This document shows, piece after piece, positions 23,829 through 25,957 of a stretch of DNA of 25,957 nt. The notes under the pieces were generated by a model. It was not told the DNA's origin and searched no databases. It saw only the letters and a list, made by a program, of their open reading frames with translations. Location: the NCBI GenBank assembly GCA_900543845.1, contig UQTD01000023.1, positions 1 to 25,957 on the forward strand, in the 5' to 3' direction. A program made the position numbers and the translations under genes. Source of the DNA: an uncultured Collinsella sp. Lineage in GTDB: Bacteria; Actinomycetota; Coriobacteriia; Coriobacteriales; Coriobacteriaceae. Numbering within the stretch: position 1 is the stretch's first letter; each line of letters starts with the position of its first letter.

Positions 23829-24111
23829 AGTCATCCCGGTCTTCGGCGGCGAATAACGCGAATGTCCGCAGGCAGACTCCAATCTGTGCGCGGAGAAGCT
23901 GGGCGACGCAAACAAGATTCCTCGACCCGAGCATGGAGATGAATCCGTCTATCAGTCTCATCGCATACTCAGAGGAGGATGCCAGATATAGATCCCATTG
24001 GGTAAAGTCGCCGTTCATAAAGGGAATCACTGCATTGCGCTCGGCGACTCTCAAGGCACTCAGGCTTTGTTCTATTTTCTCAGCTTCTTGTTTGAACTGT
24101 TCGCTATCCAA
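23824..24111 (-). pseudogene. truncated N-terminus of a conserved helical protein of unknown function
   Basis: Starting at TTG 24111 (GGGGG ribosome site five bases upstream), 96 codons encode a helical N-terminus (EQFKQEAEKIEQSLSALRVA ... MRLIDGFISMLGSRNLVC, RAQIGVCLRTFALFAAEDRD) like a family of gut-bacterial proteins of unknown function. At about 23824 the sequence switches to the reverse complement of the arginase fragment, so the rest is lost; the frame stays open to 23635 only by chance. No transcription or function is inferred. Confidence 0.6.
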
Positions 24112-24209
24112 AATGCCCCCAAATGTCGGCTTCTCAACAAATCAGAAAAAGCATTGGCTATACTGATGCGGACAGTTCCGGGAGGGGTGCAAGAGACGGA
24201 AGGGCCGTA

Positions 24210-24659
24210 ATGGGTGAGAAGGGCGAGCGGCCGGAGCGGGTGTTCCCCGGCAGGACAGACCCGTGGTTCATAGCGGCCATGGTGATTGTGGCGGGCGGTT
24301 TATCCGCGGCGTGTATCGCGTGTTTCCTGAGCTCGAGTCCCGCGCTCCTATGGGGCTGGCTCGCGCTGCTGCCCATCCCGGCCCTCGTGGCCCTGGCTGC
24401 CCTTCCCGTCCGCAGCAATCGCCTCGAGCTCTACGGCGACCGCCTCGTCGTCGTGTACGCTGGGACGCGTTCGGTGATACCCTACGCCCACGTGCGGGGC
24501 GTCCGGCGCACCAGGACGCTCTGGGCGGGGACGGCCAACTCGCTCGACCGCGTCTACATCGAGGCGCCCTACGACGGCGACGCCATCGTCTCGGTCAGAG
24601 ACAACGATGCCCTCGTGGCGGAGTTGGGGCGCAGGTGCGGCCTTGGGCCCGGCGCCTGA
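24210..24659 (+). CDS. small membrane protein with bacterial PH-like domain
   Basis: A 149-residue protein. A basic N-terminus (GEKGERPERV) is followed by two membrane helices (about 20-41 and 46-64), then a soluble domain (NRLELYGDRLVVVYAGTRSVIPYAHVRGVRRTRTL and later SLDRVYIEAP ... DAIVSVRDNDALVAELGRRC) matching the bPH_4 type of bacterial pleckstrin-like domains. ATG 24210 is preceded by GGAAGGG; the open frame upstream to 24123 is without a ribosome site. Function unknown. It is GC-rich like everything after it and different from the preceding genes. Probably co-transcribed with the truncated gene 20 bp downstream. Confidence 0.7.
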   Translation: MGEKGERPERVFPGRTDPWFIAAMVIVAGGLSAACIACFLSSSPALLWGWLALLPIPALVALAALPVRSNRLELYGDRLVVVYAGTRSVIPYAHVRGVRRTRTLWAGTANSLDRVYIEAPYDGDAIVSVRDNDALVAELGRRCGLGPGA

Positions 24660-24679
24660 CGCCCCGAAAGGAAGAGAGG

Positions 24680-24793
24680 ATGGACGTCCCGCACTGGCCC
24701 TACTGGAGGAAGTATTCCCTCGGCGGCACACAGGTCTGGTACGCGGACTGGGGCGACTGCCCCTTCGACACTGGTCTACATGAGCCCAGTTGA
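24680..24793 (+). pseudogene. truncated gene start, cut by an insertion-sequence remnant
   Basis: ATG 24680 has AAAGGA seven bases upstream and opens an aromatic-rich peptide (DVPHWPYWRKYSLGGTQVWY). After about 30 codons the sequence becomes the tail of a transposase in another frame, and the peptide ends at TGA 24791-24793. The real gene would have continued. Its family is not recognisable from about 30 residues. Confidence 0.5.
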
Positions 24794-24856
24794 GTTCAGG
24801 AACGCAGGGCTGTCCCTGTAAAAAATGTTTAAGCAACCGTTGCAAATCCATTCTCC
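24768..24856 (+). mobile_element. 3' remnant of an IS3-type insertion sequence
   Basis: The frame starting about 24768 reads T-L-V-YMSPVEFRNAGLSL and stops at TAA 24819-24821, the typical C-terminus of IS3/IS150-family OrfB transposases (Y-M-S-P-x-E-F). The next ~35 bases, before the ABC fragment resumes, would be the IS end. Only the tail is left. Boundaries are approximate, and the family call rests on one short motif. Confidence 0.45.
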
Positions 24857-25146
24857 CGCGCAGAGAGCCCCGGGTAGGCCGAGCTCGCGTCGGGCATGTA
24901 GCCCATACGCCTCCGGGCGGCGGCAAGCCCGCGCCCGCCGCGCTCGCCGAACAGCTCAACCGAGCCCGAGCTGGGGCTGGCGGTGCCAGTGACGATACAG
25001 ATAAGCGTTGACTTCCCGGCGCCGTTTTCGCCGATGAGCCCGTAGACGCGCCCCGCCTCGAGGGCGAGGTCGATGGGGCCGAGGACGGTCCTCCCGCGGT
25101 ACGCCTTCGTGACCCCGTGAAGGCGGAGGGGCATGGCTGTCGTCAT
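24829..25146 (-). pseudogene. truncated ABC transporter ATP-binding protein
   Basis: From ATG 25146 (GAAAGGAG upstream), about 97 codons of an ABC ATPase: LRLHGVTKAYRGRTVLGPID, Walker A GENGAGKST, and MGYMPDASSAYPGLSAREN. The natural sequence ends there, and a few foreign codons (GFATVA) lead to a stop inside the IS remnant. The Q-loop region is partly present but signature, Walker B and H-loop are missing, so it cannot hydrolyse ATP. No permease gene is within the window on this side. Truncated by the IS event at about 24856. Confidence 0.8.
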
Positions 25147-25308
25147 TGCGCTCCTTTCTCCTCGGATGGATTTTGGGTATGCGTCATGGGCCCCCGCGCG
25201 GGACGGGGAGCGAATCGACGCAGGCTCGAGGCCGGTTGGGTTGGGGTTGAGGTCCGGGTTCCACAGGCTTGCACAGCCCGACGGACGGGGCGTCCGGGCA
25301 CGCTATGC

Positions 25309-25590
25309 TTAGGGAGCGGTGGGCGCCTCCGGGGCAGCAGGGGACTCGGACGCGGTGATGCCGGAGGTGTCGACCTCGCCGATTCCGGCGAGCTGCTCGA
25401 TGAGGGGGAGGCCCGTCGGGTCGTCCACCTCGACGCCGCCGAGCACGATGGTGCTGTAGCGCGTGTCGACTTGGGTTGTGAACACGGCCGGGTCGAAACC
25501 CGAAGCGATAAAGCCAATGCCCGCGAGGACAACACCCGCGGCAACGAGCCCGCCCGCCACGGCGAGGTAGATCTTCTTCGCACTGGTCAT
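25309..25590 (-). CDS. small single-pass membrane protein of unknown function
   Basis: A 93-residue protein: one N-terminal membrane helix (IYLAVAGGLVAAGVVLAGIGFIA), then an acidic tail (GGVEVDDPTGLPLIEQL) and a Pro/Ala/Glu-rich end. The N-terminus resembles the start of DUF4097-type anchored proteins, but the beta-solenoid part is absent, so this may be a shortened relative. ATG 25590 has AAAGGAG eight bases upstream. It lies 15 bp after the next gene on the same strand, so they form an operon. The 162-bp gap 25147-25308 shows only GC-rich sequence with no clear gene. Confidence 0.6.
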   Translation of the reverse strand: MTSAKKIYLAVAGGLVAAGVVLAGIGFIASGFDPAVFTTQVDTRYSTIVLGGVEVDDPTGLPLIEQLAGIGEVDTSGITASESPAAPEAPTAP

Positions 25591-25605
25591 GGTACTCACT
25601 CCTTT

Positions 25606-25957
25606 CTACGCCGCGAGATGCGCGGCAGCACCGCCCTTCTCGCCCTTACCCTTCCAGAAGGGCGAGGCGGCCTTCCTCGCCCAGAGCGCCGAGAGGCGCG
25701 CAATTTGTTTTGAGGCGGCCCAAGCGCCAGCACCAACGAAGAGCGCCACGCCGACGAGGCCGAGCCCCACGCCCGCCGAGGCGAGGGCGTACGGGAAGTG
25801 GCCGATGATGACGCCGCTTACGGCAAGCAGGAGCCCAACTACGCCCACGCCCCCGAGTGCCACCGCGACGATCCACACGCAGAGCGCCAGCACCCAGATG
25901 CAGATATAGACCGTGACGGCCACGGCGGCGAAGGCGGCGAGCAGCGGCACCCACACC
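25606..25957 (-). CDS. polytopic membrane protein, C-terminal part (DUF1700-like), runs off window
   Basis: The minus-strand frame is open to the window edge and ends at TAG 25608-25606. The visible 116 residues hold three to four hydrophobic helices (LLAAFAAVAVTVYICIW, then CVWIVAVALGGVGVVGLLL, then a further pair) and a basic C-terminal tail (ASPFWKGKGEK). This pattern and the neighbour order recall the C-terminal half of DUF1700 proteins, which are often encoded with PadR-type regulators and DUF4097 proteins. The GTG at the edge is probably internal. Identification is tentative. Confidence 0.6.
   Translation of the reverse strand, partial: VWVPLLAAFAAVAVTVYICIWVLALCVWIVAVALGGVGVVGLLLAVSGVIIGHFPYALASAGVGLGLVGVALFVGAGAWAASKQIARLSALWARKAASPFWKGKGEKGGAAAHLAA

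Noticed and set aside
23535..23942. 135-codon frame as an intact arginase-like gene
   Set aside because: The metal-ligand Asp is replaced, most of the enzyme is missing, and the last 37 codons are antisense to another gene fragment.
1..25957. CRISPR arrays, tRNA or rRNA genes, prophage or toxin-antitoxin genes
   Set aside because: No regularly spaced direct repeats, cloverleaf-like sequences or characteristic protein motifs were seen.

Overview
The window looks like a chromosomal segment of a gut actinobacterium of the class Coriobacteriia, most like Collinsella. This is an inference from the moderately high GC content, strong third-position G/C codon bias, AAAGGAG-type ribosome binding sites, hybrid sensor kinases with solute-binding-protein sensors, and a CD1871A-type CxxC mini-protein beside an Fe-S membrane protein and a TlpA-like thioredoxin. 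No database was searched.

Layout. 1-6745 is a sensory block: a hybrid histidine kinase with two fused periplasmic-binding-protein domains (148-2952, +) with a NimA-like flavoprotein behind it, then on the minus strand a separate binding lipoprotein (5733-6602) translationally coupled to a second hybrid kinase (3544-5736). A 17-bp perfect hairpin separates the convergent units. The first ~95 bases resemble the 3' part of a class I c-di-GMP riboswitch, at low confidence. 6746-11094 holds housekeeping and redox genes: a MalY-type C-S lyase, TrmO, an unusual XRE/zinc-ribbon/TipAS regulator followed by glutaredoxin, and a tRNA-dihydrouridine synthase. 11095-12995 is the most unusual part: a membrane protein of unknown function lies between two inverted copies of a ~180-bp palindromic element. 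The two copies keep pairing potential while changing the paired bases.

12996-16250 encodes a one-polypeptide MacB/FtsX-type ABC exporter with a very large extracytoplasmic domain. 16363-19195 is a sulfur/redox unit: a Crp/Fnr-type regulator, a single-domain rhodanese and a CoA-disulfide-reductase-like flavoprotein with a C-terminal rhodanese. A GTGAC-CAA-GTCAC operator sits near -42 of a predicted promoter for the last two. 19561-21603 (minus) is a three-gene thiol/electron-transfer operon: CD1871A-like peptide, NapH-like 4Fe-4S membrane protein, TlpA-like lipoprotein. Divergent from it, sharing about 90 bp of control region, is an OmpR-type two-component system (21694-23504) that plausibly controls it.

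23505-25957 is a decay and junction zone. It holds an arginase-family fragment lacking a metal-ligand Asp, fused tail to tail with the N-terminus of another truncated gene; a small membrane PH-domain protein; a gene cut after about 30 codons; an IS3-type transposase tail; an ABC ATPase cut before its signature motif; and two small membrane-protein genes, one running off the edge. From about 24.2 kb GC content rises visibly, suggesting a different origin or recent rearrangement by an insertion sequence.
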